The notes under the pieces are model-generated. The model ran no database searches. It was not told the DNA's origin and saw only the letters and a program-made list of their open reading frames with translations. From Aquatica leii (taxonomy: Eukaryota > Arthropoda > Insecta > Coleoptera > Lampyridae): a stretch of DNA of 64,000 nt. Position 1 is the stretch's first letter; each line of letters opens with the position of its first letter. The position numbers were made by a program, and so were the translations under genes. This document shows, one piece after another, positions 46,990-59,563 of the stretch. The stretch spans positions 277,053,482 through 277,117,481 of the forward strand of contig CM069432.1 in assembly GCA_035610365.1 (NCBI GenBank), in the 5' to 3' direction.

Positions 46990-47440
46990 ACCGATGAAAA
47001 CACCGAACCGAAAATTAGATCAGCGCGGCCGTATACGGAGAAACGCACTTCACGGTCATGTGCCAAGAGGTGACTGCCTGTACGTGTTGCTTACGGTTAA
47101 AGTTTCCCTCCCCGCGCGCTTCAAGCGATATTGTAGCGCGTCGTCCTGTCCTGTACGTTTCGGACACACATTTCAACTCATTATTCCTACGATATCTTTA
47201 GATTCCATTTTTTTCCGACAGTAACAATAGCCACTTCGTCGGTTGTCGGTGAATTAAATATTTTCGCGTGTTCACCCGCAAGTGTTTTGTCAGCCCTGAT
47301 TGCGACTATATGGTTGTCGGATGGAAATTTTGAACATTTTGATGAATTCGTTGTTCTAACAAAAAAACGTTTGTAATTCTTGGACAATGATTCGGTGCAC
47401 TGTTGAATGTTTAGCACAACGCCAACTTCCGCATCCGAAT
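46990..47440 (-). pseudogene. Helitron Rep fragment, part 1
   Basis: Minus strand 47417-47187 reads FPSDNHIVAIRADKTLAGEH then FNSPTTDEVAIVTVG, followed by RRNNELKCVSETYR in another frame (about 47150-47110). This is the segment that precedes the Rep nuclease in Helitron proteins. It continues, after the pogo insertion, with 45420-44200. Confidence 0.8.
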
Positions 47441-47699
47441 TGCCTATGAAATAAATTGTAAAATTATTTATAATACAATTGTGAATGTTACCAAAAACTA
47501 TAATATTGTAATTACCTTGAAAGTGTGCATGAAATTGTTTTGTACAATATTTTATTTTCTAATGTTGATCAAGAAATGTTTAGAATCATTTTTCATCCCA
47601 GAAACCAATGAGCGTAATGGATCTGGTGGTGGGACCAATTGTGGCAATTTTATTTTTACACCTGCGCAAGATAATCAAGTAGATTCACCGTTGTCTTCG

Positions 47700-48460
47700 A
47701 ATACCTTACAACAGAAGTTATTTCCTAACGAGGAAAGCAATTTATCAATATGATCGTGCCAGAACAATTTTTATCAATTGTTAACCCTAAAAATTTAAAA
47801 GATTCCGTTAGCTCAAATCTATTACCATTTATAAAAACATGCAGACAACCAGGTGTATTGTGCTTGTTATAAAGTTTGATAACTATGGTTTTATCGATGT
47901 TAATTGCGACATTGTTCTTCTTGTACTAGTTAGAAAATTCCGTAATAGTGACTTGTTTTTATTTTATTTACAGCATTATCACTGGATTTGTTGGAGATGA
48001 TGATACTTGCGTTGTTGGTACATAGGATTACTTTAGCCTGTGTAATATGTTGTGGCTGATCATTTATGTATAGCAAAAAGATTAGGGGACCCAGATTACT
48101 TCCTTGTGGAGTACCTATATTTGAAGCCATAGTATTAGAATAGCGGTTGTGTATCTTGGCTTTGAAGGTCTTGTCGCTGAGAAATAAGATTATCTATTCA
48201 TTACGCACCTTATGACTGCAAAGATGTAGATTTTTTCTGTGACAAAATGAGTGTCTATACAGTCGATTGATTGAAATTGATCTAAAAAATTATATAGTCG
48301 GTTACAAATGGCTTTTTCTATTATTTTAAAGAAGCATCTGAGTAATGATATGGGCCTGTAATTATTTAAATCGGATTTGTCTCCCGTATGTGCCGTTTAA
48401 AAAAAGAAAAGTTTCCGGTGAACAAATATTTATCAAATTCTTAATGATAGCCGCGAAACA
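47700..48460 (-). pseudogene. LINE (non-LTR) reverse transcriptase fragment
   Basis: Minus strand: KIIEKAICNRLYNFLDQFQ (about 48340-48280), then GTPQGSNLGPLIFLLYIND (about 48113-48060), the place of the YADD motif read as LCTNNA, then INIDKTIVIKLYN (about 47915-47880) and FKFLGLTIDKN. This is the finger-palm order of a Jockey/CR1-type LINE. The catalytic Asp pair is lost and frames break, so it is dead and truncated at both ends. Confidence 0.82.
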
Positions 48461-48846
48461 GAAACAGCATTGCTTTATGATGGTCCTCGTCTGGTAGTTT
48501 TTATGTCTTATGCAGTTGCAAACGGAACAACACGGCAAGAACTTGCTTCTGAAGAACGGTTATGAGCTTTGTGATATCGACAAAAATGAAAACTTAAGAA
48601 AAAACCGATTAACCAACCATAATCGTAACCAATACGCACGAACAGCTAAATGAAATACAAATTTAATATATAACAAAGAACAAAGGACATCAGTCATAGA
48701 AGAACTTCTGAGGTGTAACAGCATCATTACCAAAAAGTTAAAAAACTCAACAACCGTGGCCTAACTCGGATCAAAGTATTTTAATAGCCATAACATAACA
48801 ACAACAGAAGAACACAATGTTTCAAAACCCATTAATGGCGACAATA

Positions 48847-49383
48847 TACAGGGTGTTTAAAAAAGATTTGGCAATATTAAAGGGCGTGATAGCCCAGGTC
48901 TTTTTATACAAAAAAGTTTTTATAAACATAGTTCCGCAAACGCTGCGTTACCGATCTAGATTTTTCCAAAACAGCTTTGTTTTTTTTTTACTATAAAACG
49001 GTACGTCGTACGATAAAAAGTTAGGAAAGCTTTGTACTTCACAATTGAACAAAGAATAAAAACATATTTTTATTTTTGGAGAAATCAGCGGCGTCCTATT
49101 TTTTTCTTGAAAAATAGCCTGTGACTTACCAATACGCGCGCAACTGGTACGACTGAAACATCGTGTTGTATTGCAAAGTATGTGTCTCCTAAAGCTATTA
49201 ACACGCCTAAAATTTCATTATGATATCTCAAGCCGTTTTGGAAAACTCTAATTTTTACTCTTTTTTTTAATTAAACTTCAACGAAGCGTTTGCGGAACTA
49301 TGTTTATAGGAACTTTTTTTGTATAAAATGACCTGGGCGATTACCCCCTTTAATATTGCCTCATATTTTTTAAACACTCTGTA
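48847..49383. mobile_element. MITE with ~110-bp terminal inverted repeats
   Basis: Ends TACAGGGTGTTTAAAAAA and its near-complement TTTTTTAAACACTCTGTA. The arms stay inverted over about 110 bp (left to about 48960, right from about 49265). Flanking TA on both sides fits Tc1/mariner-type insertion. No coding capacity; 537 bp. Confidence 0.85.
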
Positions 49384-51640
49384 TTTACAAGAATTACGTA
49401 TGCTATATTCAAAACTTCAATTCAATTTAATTTTATTTAGTTTATAATTTAAACTATTTTAATTTGTCACAATAAGAAAATAACTTTAAAAAGTTTGTAA
49501 GTTTTATTTCACAGTTGTACTACATAAAAGCTTAGACAAGTTTTCAAAAATCTGTTAAATTGATATAATAATTCAACTTGGCAAGTAGACGTCAATAAAA
49601 ATAATAATTTTTTTACCCTTTAACTGCACCATTACAATTTTTTAACAAAACATTTAGCAACAGCAATTGTTATATTATCGTTGAAAAAATACTTTACGTG
49701 AACGTAAAACCATCATACTAGACGCGTACGCTTGTCAACATCGCTGAAACTGAAAATGTTTGTCGAAAAGCTTTGGTATGTGTCGGATTTGAGAAGGTCT
49801 ATTAAACGTACTAAAAAAATTGTAAATTTCTCACTCCTCATCTTTTAACAGATTATTATTATTATTAAATAGAACCAGTATTGATAATATATACAGATAT
49901 AAATTCATTATTTTTAGTAGGTTTCAGTTGGTCTGAAGAATATAGCGGATCCGGCAAAGATAGATCTATACGTATATATATATATAAGTATACATAAATA
50001 TAGAAGATTAATAAATCATTCTTGTTTTCTATATAATAATAGGTAATAGTAGTTTGTAAAAGTTCTTAAAAAAGGTTCTAAACCATTATAATTATTTAAA
50101 CAATAAATTTATGTAAATGTTAGTAAAATTATAATATTTAATGTTTCGGTACATTTAATTTATTTGCGTTGATGCTTTTTAAGTGTCGCAAACCGATAAA
50201 CTTCAAATTTTGTTTATGTAAGTTCATTGACTTTTGCAACTAAATACAAAATTATATTAATTGGTATCTTTATATATCTACTAAACATAACACGAATATG
50301 TAAACCAGTGCTGCTCAAACAGTAAACATTTAACAAATTTGCTTGTTTTATCTGTACTAATAATTCATTAAAACTTTTTTTCACTGTTTAGTACATATAG
50401 ATAAATTAAGTTTTAACAATTTGAAATAATAACTGCGCACGAATTTTATAAATTTTGTTTAATTTTTTTGCTGGATTAAAAAAAATTTATTGCATCTAAA
50501 AGACACGTCCAAATAAATATTTTTTTTAATCGTTTTTAACCAAAAACGTTTTTATTAAAAATCTACTTATTACATTTATATATATTACAAATTTGTCTGA
50601 TATTATTTCGATTGCAACGTATATTTGTAACCTGTTTAATTCTAAGTTGGTGCGCATCAGAGGTCTCTATAGCAACCATGAAGTGTACGTAGGTCACTAA
50701 TCGATTTTGCAGCATTCTCGTACTTTGCACTATTAATACTTTTTATAACAGTCTTTTTTATATATTGCACACCATAACTTTTTAATCAAGCGTTTCAAAG
50801 GTTTTATACAAAGCTTTCTGTAGATTAAAGCAAAAACAAAAAGATTATAAATTGTTCAAATATTTTAGATAACAGTGATGGACAAATATATAAAGACCAT
50901 ATGTGACCTCAATTACAACGTTTTGCATTTTTATAAATAAATTTTTATTCTACAAAAACATAATTATTATGAACTTTTAAACGGTTTTCATTTTGTCTTA
51001 TTTCATTTGAATAATTATTTAAATAGTATAATCATTATTTTAAATCAAAAAAATTAAGTATAAAACTCGTTAAACAAATACGGGTATTAAAACTAACATT
51101 GACGTAAATTATTATTTATTAAGAAAAATACAAAAAATTACACATCTTATTAAATTGAGTGTGTAATGGTTAAAGTACTTTCCACGCGTTTTACATTTTT
51201 TCATTGTTTTGACTACAATGTTTAATAATTTATGATGTTAATTTCCGTTTTTGTAAATAGAAAAGTTTGACCTACTCAATGAAGACTTTTTAATGTAATT
51301 AATTCGCAGTTTGCTAATTTTATTTTAAAAATATTTTAAAAAAGACAAAATTTCTTTTGTTTCAGACATAATGAGAATTTGAAAGCTTGAATTGGACTTA
51401 AACTTACAAAAATAAAATTAAAATCCACATAATCCACAACAAAAAATAATCAAAATAAGTTTAAATAAAATAGAATTTGGATTTTATTAAATGTAAATTT
51501 TTTTTAAACAAAGATAAAATTTTTATTGTAAACAATGAAAAGGTTACGTTTGTAAGACTGCAAGTTATCAATATTGCAGAAATTTTTCAAACTCAAACTA
51601 TGATTACAGTAATTTGATGTGCTTGTTGTTGTGCTTGAGT
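49384..51640. other. Gene-free A+T-rich stretch of 2.2 kb
   Basis: No open frame, element end, RNA gene or repeat that I recognise. Short microsatellite-like TATA runs near 49970-49990. Confidence 0.5.
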
Positions 51641-52450
51641 ACGCTGTTTTCACAATTTTAATTTATCAATACGGACCGTACTAGTTTCTGCTTTAGGTAT
51701 TTCTTTTAAAGTAGTTCCGATTAAAAAATGACCCGGAGCTAAATAAGAGATCCAAACTATCGTTACTTAATTGAATTAACAGTCTAGAATTTCATATTCC
51801 TGTCACTTATACAATGACTGTGTTTAATTGTTCGTATGTCATATTTGTTTTTCGTAGCACTCGTTTTATATGATATTTTGCCGATTTAATACCAGCTTCC
51901 CATAATCCTCCAAATGAGGGTGAACAACTGGGGATCCTTAAACTCTTTATATTTGAGCAAATCAAAAAGTTCTTTTGATAAATTATTTGCACCTTTAAAC
52001 GTGCTTCCTTTACCGCAATAAATACTAGTAAGACAGCCTCTCCTACCAATAAATCTTTTTAAGGCTGCTATGAATTAATCAGTAGTCATCTCTGATACTA
52101 GTTCGATATGTATTGATTTTGTTTCAAAGCAAACAAATACCGTTATATATTTTCTGATCCAGATTGTTTTATGCAGAAAGGATTCCCAAAATCAACACCC
52201 ACCGTTTTAAATGGTCTCGGAATTGTTACTCTATCCGCAGGCAATAAACCCATTAACTGTTGACATGTTTCAGTTTTTAATTTAAAACATGTTAGACAGT
52301 TATGTAATACTTTTTTAATTTCTCTGTTGGCATTTATCAACCAGAATTGTTCTTGTAGGTTTGTTGAGTATGTTTTGTTCCTGCGTGTAAAAGCAATAAA
52401 TCTTCATTTTTTATTATAAGTTCCGTAATTTAGCACTTTTTTGGCAAAAT
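51641..52450 (-). mobile_element. BEL/Pao integrase-region relic
   Basis: Minus-strand reading: a zinc-finger part with VLHNCLTCFKLK then GLLPADRV and TVGVDFGNPF (52340-52143), and the late core with PSFGGLWEAGIKSAKYHIKR (52049-51807). Order and motifs fit BEL integrase. Fossil, truncated at both sides and broken several times. Confidence 0.75.
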
Positions 52451-52759
52451 AATTGGATGTCTTCTTGAAAAAGCTGCATTTTGCACTATTCGTAAAAGTC
52501 CATCATTGTTGATAAATGGATTCAATGATTTAATATTTGATGTAACTTCTTTTTTCATTTTAATTGGAGTTGTCTTGAGAAAATCTTTGACAATGTGAAA
52601 ATTTGAGAAAAAAACATTATTTTTGGACAGGGGTGTGTCTGCATCCCACTCAGTCTTTTAAAATTGTGATTTGTTGTTGCATTGGGCATGCTTGATTTAT
52701 ATAGAAAACACCTCAACACGACTTATCTTGTTATTGAGATCAGTGATATTGTGATTACT

Positions 52760-53990
52760 TGTTAGGGATGAGTTTTCAAATTCACGATTCTAATAACCTT
52801 ACCAACGCGGAGGAGGAATGGATTACTTTAAATAAAGATACCTAGATCGAAAATTTTCTAGGAAGTGTAGAAGGAGAAGAGCTCGATCACATGTTGGTTC
52901 CGCAGTTGAAAGGGTTATTGATATAAATGAAAATGATGAGTTACCACCGAAATATTTTACCAAAGATGCAGATATCCAATGGTCAATGTTTCCTTTGTGT
53001 ACTACAAGAAAACGAAGTTGAGCCAGTATATTAAAAAAACTCCTGGTTTGACGCGATATTCTTCAAATATTTATATCTTCAGACATAATTGAAACTATAG
53101 TTACGGAAACTAATCGTAGAGCCAATAACTTTTATAACAAGTGGATTGCGCTTCACACTAGCAAACAAAGAAAATTTTTACCAACAACTTCTCAAGCAAT
53201 AAAAGCGTACTAAGGGCTGTTATTATCACTTGGTGCTCTTCAAGCGAGCAATAAGCCGGTTGAGATACTTTAAACTGCAGATTCTGCGTATTGCAGACCA
53301 ATGATTCCTGTTTGCATGTCAAGGGACCGATACAAAATATTAACGAGTTTTTTACGCTTTGACTGAACTAGCTCCTATACGTGAGATGTTTGTGTCTAAT
53401 TGTAAGAGAGCTTTTTAATCACAATAGCCACTTATTTGTAGACGAGCATGTCGTCCCATTTCAAGGACGATCCCAGTTCCATGTTTACATCAAAACTAAA
53501 CCGGGTAAATACTGTGATACCTCATATATCGCTAATATGAAAGTTAATCTAGGTAATAGGAAGCCTGAAATTATTTATAATAAAGAATAGTATTTTTTTA
53601 CAAGAAAAGAAGGCAATCGTCCGGAGAAGAATCAAGGTCAGAAGGTCGTTTTAGATCTAAATAAGCATTTAGGGTCTGGATATGAGCTCATGGTTAACAA
53701 TTTCTTCAAAAGCTTATCGTTAGCAGATGCCCTGTGGGAAAAAATATTATTTTATGTGGTACGTTACGAAAAAATAAACTATATATCCCACCAAGTTCTT
53801 CCAGCCGTATGTATTCGAATATGTTTGCTCCTATACAACGGCAGTTCATAAACTCTTGCGTAAAACGTGTTTTAAATATGGAGTGCATTTGAACCCCACA
53901 CAGATGAGAAGTTTCAAAAACACGCACACAATCCGTTGAAAGTTAAACTAGCATACGACTGGTAGCACTTTTTAAATGCTACATATTACG
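52760..53990 (+). pseudogene. piggyBac-type transposase relic
   Basis: Plus strand pieces: an acidic N-terminal part (about 52780-52960), the block FVDEHVVPFQGRSQF (53436-53480) with the first catalytic Asp kept, KTKPGKYCD, then YELMVNNFFKSLSLADALWEK (about 53680-53742), where the second catalytic Asp (normally CDNFFTS) is Asn. Frames break repeatedly and the C-terminal third is not recognisable. It is a dead copy of a subfamily different from the one at 62.1 kb. Confidence 0.82.
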
Positions 53991-54059
53991 CAAGATATGA
54001 TTTGCATCTTAATTCATTTATTGTCAGAATAATATCTAGGTACATACAATAATTAATAA

Positions 54060-56300
54060 TGTTAATTTAGAATGTGTTTTCCAACAGAATCCAATTGAAA
54101 TCCATCTGTTTCTACGCATAGTTGCAACCTTCGAGGAATCGTCTGGATTACTCGTTTGATTCCGTTAGGTGTAATTTTTAATACGACTGCGTAAGTTATT
54201 TCTGTAACTTAGTCAGCGTCTTGCCGAAGCGTTGCATACACATTCTCTTTAATAAAACCCTAAGCAAAAAAGTTTAGAGGAATTATATCGGGAGACCTCA
54301 CAGTGTGTTACCAGCTTATAAGTCTTACGAACATTGCACGGCCAACTCACACAGTCGGAGATAGGAGAAGTTCAAATAAATAAGAGTTAAAGGGCGCCAG
54401 ATCTTTTATAAGCAAAACTTCTGTCTCGATCAGGACAGAAGGTCCAAGCTTGTAACGAATTTCAGGTTCGTAATCTTTGTTACACTGGTGTTCGTGTAAC
54501 CAACAAAAAGAAAGATATGTTACCATAAGGGAAAGATATAATATGTATAACAAATTTAATTAAATAACGTAGATTATCAACGAGTCTCAGAAATTCTCAA
54601 TTCATAAATGCCGGAAATATCGCTAACACACAATACATAAATTTACAAGATGTCGATAGCAAAGAAAATTACATGATAAATGTCGTTTGTACACAGCATG
54701 CGATACACACAAAATAATTAGTGAAAGTACCTTAGTGGTATTGAAACAATCATTGTAATTACGTAAGTCAAACAAGCAAAATTCCGTGTGTGACTTTTCT
54801 GACAGCGAAAAAAATAATTAAATAAACTTACCCACAATCCAGTACCTACTCGCTCGAAGAAAACGTTTTCCTCGTTGAGTCAGCCTGGAATAAATTTGAA
54901 TAGCAAATCGTGTCAACACAATGACTCACGAAAGAAAAAATTTATAAAATTGTTAATTTATACTAAAAGAAAGTACACATAAGAACCCGATTATCAAAAA
55001 CTGTTGCACACATTAAGTGAAAGTTGGTTTCGCAGTTGCTTGACGCATGAATAGAATCTCGAAGAAAAGTTCTTGTCTTCGTTTTTAATTTTAACGTAGG
55101 CATTCCAGAGTTATACTCGTTCCATGAAGGTATTTGTCGATATTAACCCGTCATCGATCGATAAAGCATCGAAACATAAGCCAAAAACGTGGCGGGACGT
55201 GCTATAAAATTAAGAAGAAAATTACCAAAGAATTCTAAAAACGGATAGGAAAAGCTTACCCTATGAAGAATAAACTAATATAAATGCGTAATGAAATTAT
55301 AATTTCATTTCCATTAACGCCGATGTTGTTAGAAATTTAAAATTTTAAGCATCACAAGCCATTTTAAGTAGTTGCCGGTTTAACGTCTTGACAGAAAATG
55401 AAGTAAAGAGAAAATTTGGCAGATGGCGTCAAAACAGAAATCTAATTTTAATTCAACCAATATACAGGGTAGCGCATTTTTAAATTTATGCACGTAACAC
55501 GTGTTCATCTAGCCACTCTCTTACATTACAACAAAAGCTAGCAGAAGCTCTATCGTGCATGTAAATCACGTTAGGGCTTATGTTTAAAGGCATCTCGTCA
55601 ATAAATTGGCATTAACACGATTTGGTAGATAAATCGGGCCAACGATCCTGTAATGCATTGTGTCCAGCCAAACGTTAACCGAAAACCTTCTTTGGTGACT
55701 ATACTATAAATTCATGCGAATTTTTATCTGCCCAATGGCAAGGAATATAAGTATTAAATGTACCATTTTTGGTAAACATAGATTCATCGCTCTAAAGAAT
55801 ACGCCAGAGGAAGTCGCCATCTTCTTGAATCGAATTTAATCGTAATATGTTGTCGTTATTATAAAGAAGCTGAATTTTAGAAACGTGAAATGGATTAAAC
55901 AGGTCTTTTGTAGAACCAAATGAACGTCCTTGTTACCGGGCATATTTAGTAATGAAGTTAACTGTCGCGTACTAAGCGAAGGATCTTTGTGTACAGCGTC
56001 TAGAATTTGTTCTTCTTATTGTGCACGCCTTGTCTTGGTCGACCAGTATAAACGTTTCTCGTTATAAACCAACCAGTTTCTTGAAGTCGTTGATTTAGTT
56101 TTCGAATTGTATTTCCTCTAGGTTGTCTTCGGTTTGAAAAACGTAAGGTAGAGAGCCCAAATATCGCATACAGTTATCTGTGAGATATTGTGGTTTCGTT
56201 CTACGAGTTTTTTTATATGTTCTAACTAGCTATAGTTTGACATGTTTTCTATGAAGTTTATGCAACCGAGATTGGCTCAGTATAGCGCCATGTTTACTTA
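54060..56300 (-). pseudogene. Tc1/mariner-superfamily transposase relic, interrupted
   Basis: Minus strand: 55840-55500 holds ESTFTKNGTFNTYIPCHWADK then RRFSVNVW and a decayed second block (YMHDRASASF) ending WLDEHV near 55500. The reading resumes at about 54305 with SPDIIPLNFFA and ends near 54065 with RNRWISIGFCWK. The two parts are separated exactly by the 1.19-kb repeat at 54307-55498. Same transposase group as the relic at 41.8-42.7 kb. Dead, with many frame breaks. Confidence 0.75.
54307..55498. repeat. Two-copy dispersed repeat R2, copy 1
   Basis: 1192 bp from GTTACCAGCTTATA to TGCACGTAAC, inserted in the transposase relic. Matched over its whole length by 59564-60694. Ends share only the 5-bp inverted GTTAC/GTAAC. 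No coding capacity; the open frames inside are shadows. Class unknown. Confidence 0.8.
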
Positions 56301-56379
56301 TTGTGGTGTTCCTAATATCACACACTCGCTGTTCCTATTATTGCTTACGGGCAATATTTGGCACGCAATAATTTATTTC

Positions 56380-57440
56380 TATTTTCTTAACAGATACCTC
56401 TGCAGCAAAAAACCTTGAACAAATTAAAAATGGAACAGGGAGTAATACCTGTAAAAAACAAGGAGATGTGTCTTTTAAAGGTTTTCAAAATTATTCAAGT
56501 TCCCAGATCTACACTTACAAACTATGTAAAAAACCGGTTGGAAAACTTAAAAAACAGTTGGAAATGTCTTTAGGCCGTAAATCTCTTATTTCTCCTGAGC
56601 TGGAGACTAAATTAGTAAAATATTGTTTAACGATGAAAAAAATCTTATTATGGTCTTATAGCAAAAAATATTAAACGAATGGCGTATCAGTTTGCTTTAC
56701 GAAACAATATCCGACATCTATTTTTTGTTGGCAAGAAAGCAGCGGAAAGAAAGTGGCTCCGCTTGTTTTTCAAAAAACAGCCTATTTTGTCAATGAGAAG
56801 ACCACAACTTTTGTCCTAAGCCAGAATTAGAGGGTTCTATCGTGAAAATGTTGAAAACTTCTTCATTATCCTGAAATCTGAGCTAGAACGTATTAATTCT
56901 TCTGCTATGCGATTGTTCAATGTAGACGAAACAGTCCAGCGCAAGTCTAAAAAGATAGTTTCTCTTAAAGGTAAACGAGGAATTCCTAAATTATCATCTG
57001 CTGAGAGAGGTCGTCTTGTAACAAGTGTCGCTTGTATGTACGCCTCTGGGACTTTTATTCCACCGATGCTAGTTTTCCCAAGAAAGAGAATGAAACCCGA
57101 ATTTTTAGACGGGGCTCCGCCAGGAAGTATAGTTGGATGTCACATCTCCAGCTGGATTCAATCGGTTGTATTTGCTCTAGATGGATGACTCATTTCATTT
57201 CTCATGTGAAACCATCAAAAGAGGAATCTATAGTGTTGCTACTAGATGGCCACTCTACGCATACTCGCAACATTGAAGTCATAGACCGTGCCCGAGACAT
57301 TGGTGTTTCCATAGTGCGTCTTCCACCGCATTCCTCTGATCAAATGCAACCTTTAGACAAGAGCTTTATGAAAACCTTCAAAACTTATTACACCCAAGAA
57401 ATTAAAAACTGGCATCTCGCCCGTTTCGGGTAATCACTGT
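56380..57440 (+). pseudogene. pogo-like transposase relic
   Basis: Plus strand: helix-turn-helix part near 56440-56560 (core IIQVPRSTLTNYVKNRL), the first catalytic block MRLFNVDETV (56907) with Asp kept, GRLVTSVACMYASGTFIPPM, then LLLDGHSTHTRNIE (about 57238-57280) with the second Asp, and DQMQPLDKSFMKTF where the third Asp sits in PLDK. All three acidic residues can be seen, but the frames are broken several times, including around 56640, 56820 and 57150. Related to, but distinct from, the pogo copies at 36.8 and 45.4 kb. Confidence 0.85.
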
Positions 57441-58573
57441 CTACGAAATTGGGTAGCTAGTTGGAAAATTCTATATTAAAACTGCAACAATCGATGGTAG
57501 GTATTATTCAAGGCTAATTTAACCTAACCGAGAAACTCACTCTATTTATCTAACTACATATTTTTGATAGCGTGGGTGTTTGTACGGTTAACCTGCTCAT
57601 TTGCTCTTAGTGTACAAGTCACTACCAACGGGTGGTCAATAATGCTTTCTGTTACGAAATCTTTAAACAAGTTACCAATAACCACGGTTAAAAAGAATAC
57701 GCTTTGGTTTGCTATATTCTTTGAAAATATAAATTTACGTGTTTCATGACTTTACTTATTTGAGTCAACTTGCACGCAAATAACTTAACAAATTTAGAAA
57801 AACATGTAGTGTCTGGTATGGCAAATTATTTTTATCAATCGGATGCACGCATTTTTCTTGTTTTTTGTTGACTGAGAAAAAATGCTAATTGCTAAACTAT
57901 TAATAAAATATCCAGGCGGTCTTGTACTGTGTCGGGAGCCGTTCTTTCTCATTTTCTCATTGACTTTCTTCCGCGGAGTAGGTGCTCGCTCTGTCGGACT
58001 GTACTGAAACATTGTTTTCATAGTCCGTACCGCCATTATTCGAAGCAGCTTCATTGTCGACTTTGTTATTCCATCGTAATAAAGTTTTTTCAAACTTTGG
58101 ATTACCTAGTTGAACAATCATCTAAAAAATTACGATGTTTCTAATATATGGAATGTAATTAAAATACCAAGCAATGCCTACCTGGGGTTACCCCACAATA
58201 CAAAATAATGTATAATCTATTTCAAACAATAAAAATGTGTGACCAACAACACATACAGTCTGACCTTAAACGGACATAGCGATATTGGCGATGTTGACAA
58301 TTCATGCGCAAAAAAGTTCTACAAACTTAAAATTCTTTTGGGGTGACGCGCAACCCCACTAATCATTTTAGGGTTAATGTCGTACGGAAGATTTGGGTTC
58401 ATCTTTAACGCCTGCTCTACATAGTATTCCGTTTCTAGGTTCATTATACCTAAAACAGTGTTAGCTTTACTAAATGTCGTATTAGCGTTATCAGAATTCT
58501 TATTACTATTCAATTTTATGTAAGCAATTTATCTGTCAACTATCTATCCTTCTAAATTCAAAATTAATTACAT
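57441..58573. other. Intergenic, no gene recognised
   Basis: Short open frames on both strands (57794-58144, 58319-58513) have no recognisable motif and overlap one another. No element ends seen. Confidence 0.4.
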
Positions 58574-59260
58574 ACGGTTGTAACCATCGACCTGGCAACA
58601 TCGGAAAACTACGCTTCGCTCTGGACGAATAATCTGTATACTTTCGCAATGTGTTTGTTAGTCTCAAACATGTAGAAAATAAAGATTAGAATTTTATTTT
58701 CATTAACGCCGATGTTATAAGATTTACCATCACAAGCACGAGTTTAGGTCGTTGGCGGTTTGACGTCTTGACAGGAAATGAAATAAAACTAAACTCGACA
58801 GAGGGCGTCAAAAATAGAAAACTAACTAACTAAATCGGAAAACTACGCTTCGCTCTGGACGAATAATCTGTATACTTTCGCAATGTGTTTGTTAGTCTCA
58901 AACATGTAGAAAATAAAGTACATTTGTTTATGTCTATGGTACGCACTACTTGTCAATTTATGTTGACATACTTATAACCTGAAATTTTAGAATTGGTTCT
59001 AGCAGCATTATTTGAAGTACGTAAATATTAAAATTAATTGAATCAAACGTTAAACATATAATATAAATACAATGTGTATCTTTAGCTTGTAGTAGGAATA
59101 TATAAAAGTAAACAAGCAAAATGGTCGTTTGACAAGTACTGCGTACCGTTTGTTTACAAAAACGATTTTTATCTCTTACAATGTTGTGTTTCAGTTTGTG
59201 ATTACTCGCACAGAGGGAAGAATAGCTTTCCATTGTTGCCAGGTCGATGGTTGTAACAAT
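58574..59260. mobile_element. Foldback/MITE with long inverted arms, secondarily enlarged
   Basis: The left end GGTTGTAACCATCGACCTGG (58578-58597) is inverted at 59237-59260, and homology of the arms continues inward (for example GGTACGCACTACTTGTCAA at 58937 against TTGACAAGTACTGCGTACC near 59130). The left arm holds the 85-bp duplication and templated insert described separately, which add 234 bp. Confidence 0.65.
58600..58918. repeat. 85-bp perfect direct repeat around a 149-bp insert
   Basis: 58600-58684 and 58834-58918 are identical (from ATCGGAAAACTACG to AAAATAAAG). Between them 58685-58827 is identical to 60501-60643, an internal piece of repeat R2 copy 2, followed by six bases. Confidence 0.95.
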
Positions 59261-59563
59261 TGGTTTTCTATTATGTTTACATCGGTTGTCGTGCTGTCAG
59301 ATGCAACGTTATTTGTATTATTTTGTTGACTGTGATCACATTAGCTTGCAATATGTCTTAGTTTTCTACATCGGTAGCACACACCCTTTTCCAAATTTGG
59401 TTTCTGACAGTTCATCACCCTGTGCCCCAACAACGCGTTGTCGAAATATTTGCTCAGTACACTGTTAATAAATCGTTGAGGTTGTGGTTTTTGTTTCAAC
59501 TCTCGGCTTACTCTTCTTCGTACACGTTATGATGCATCCCACCATACGAATCTTATTCGTTTT

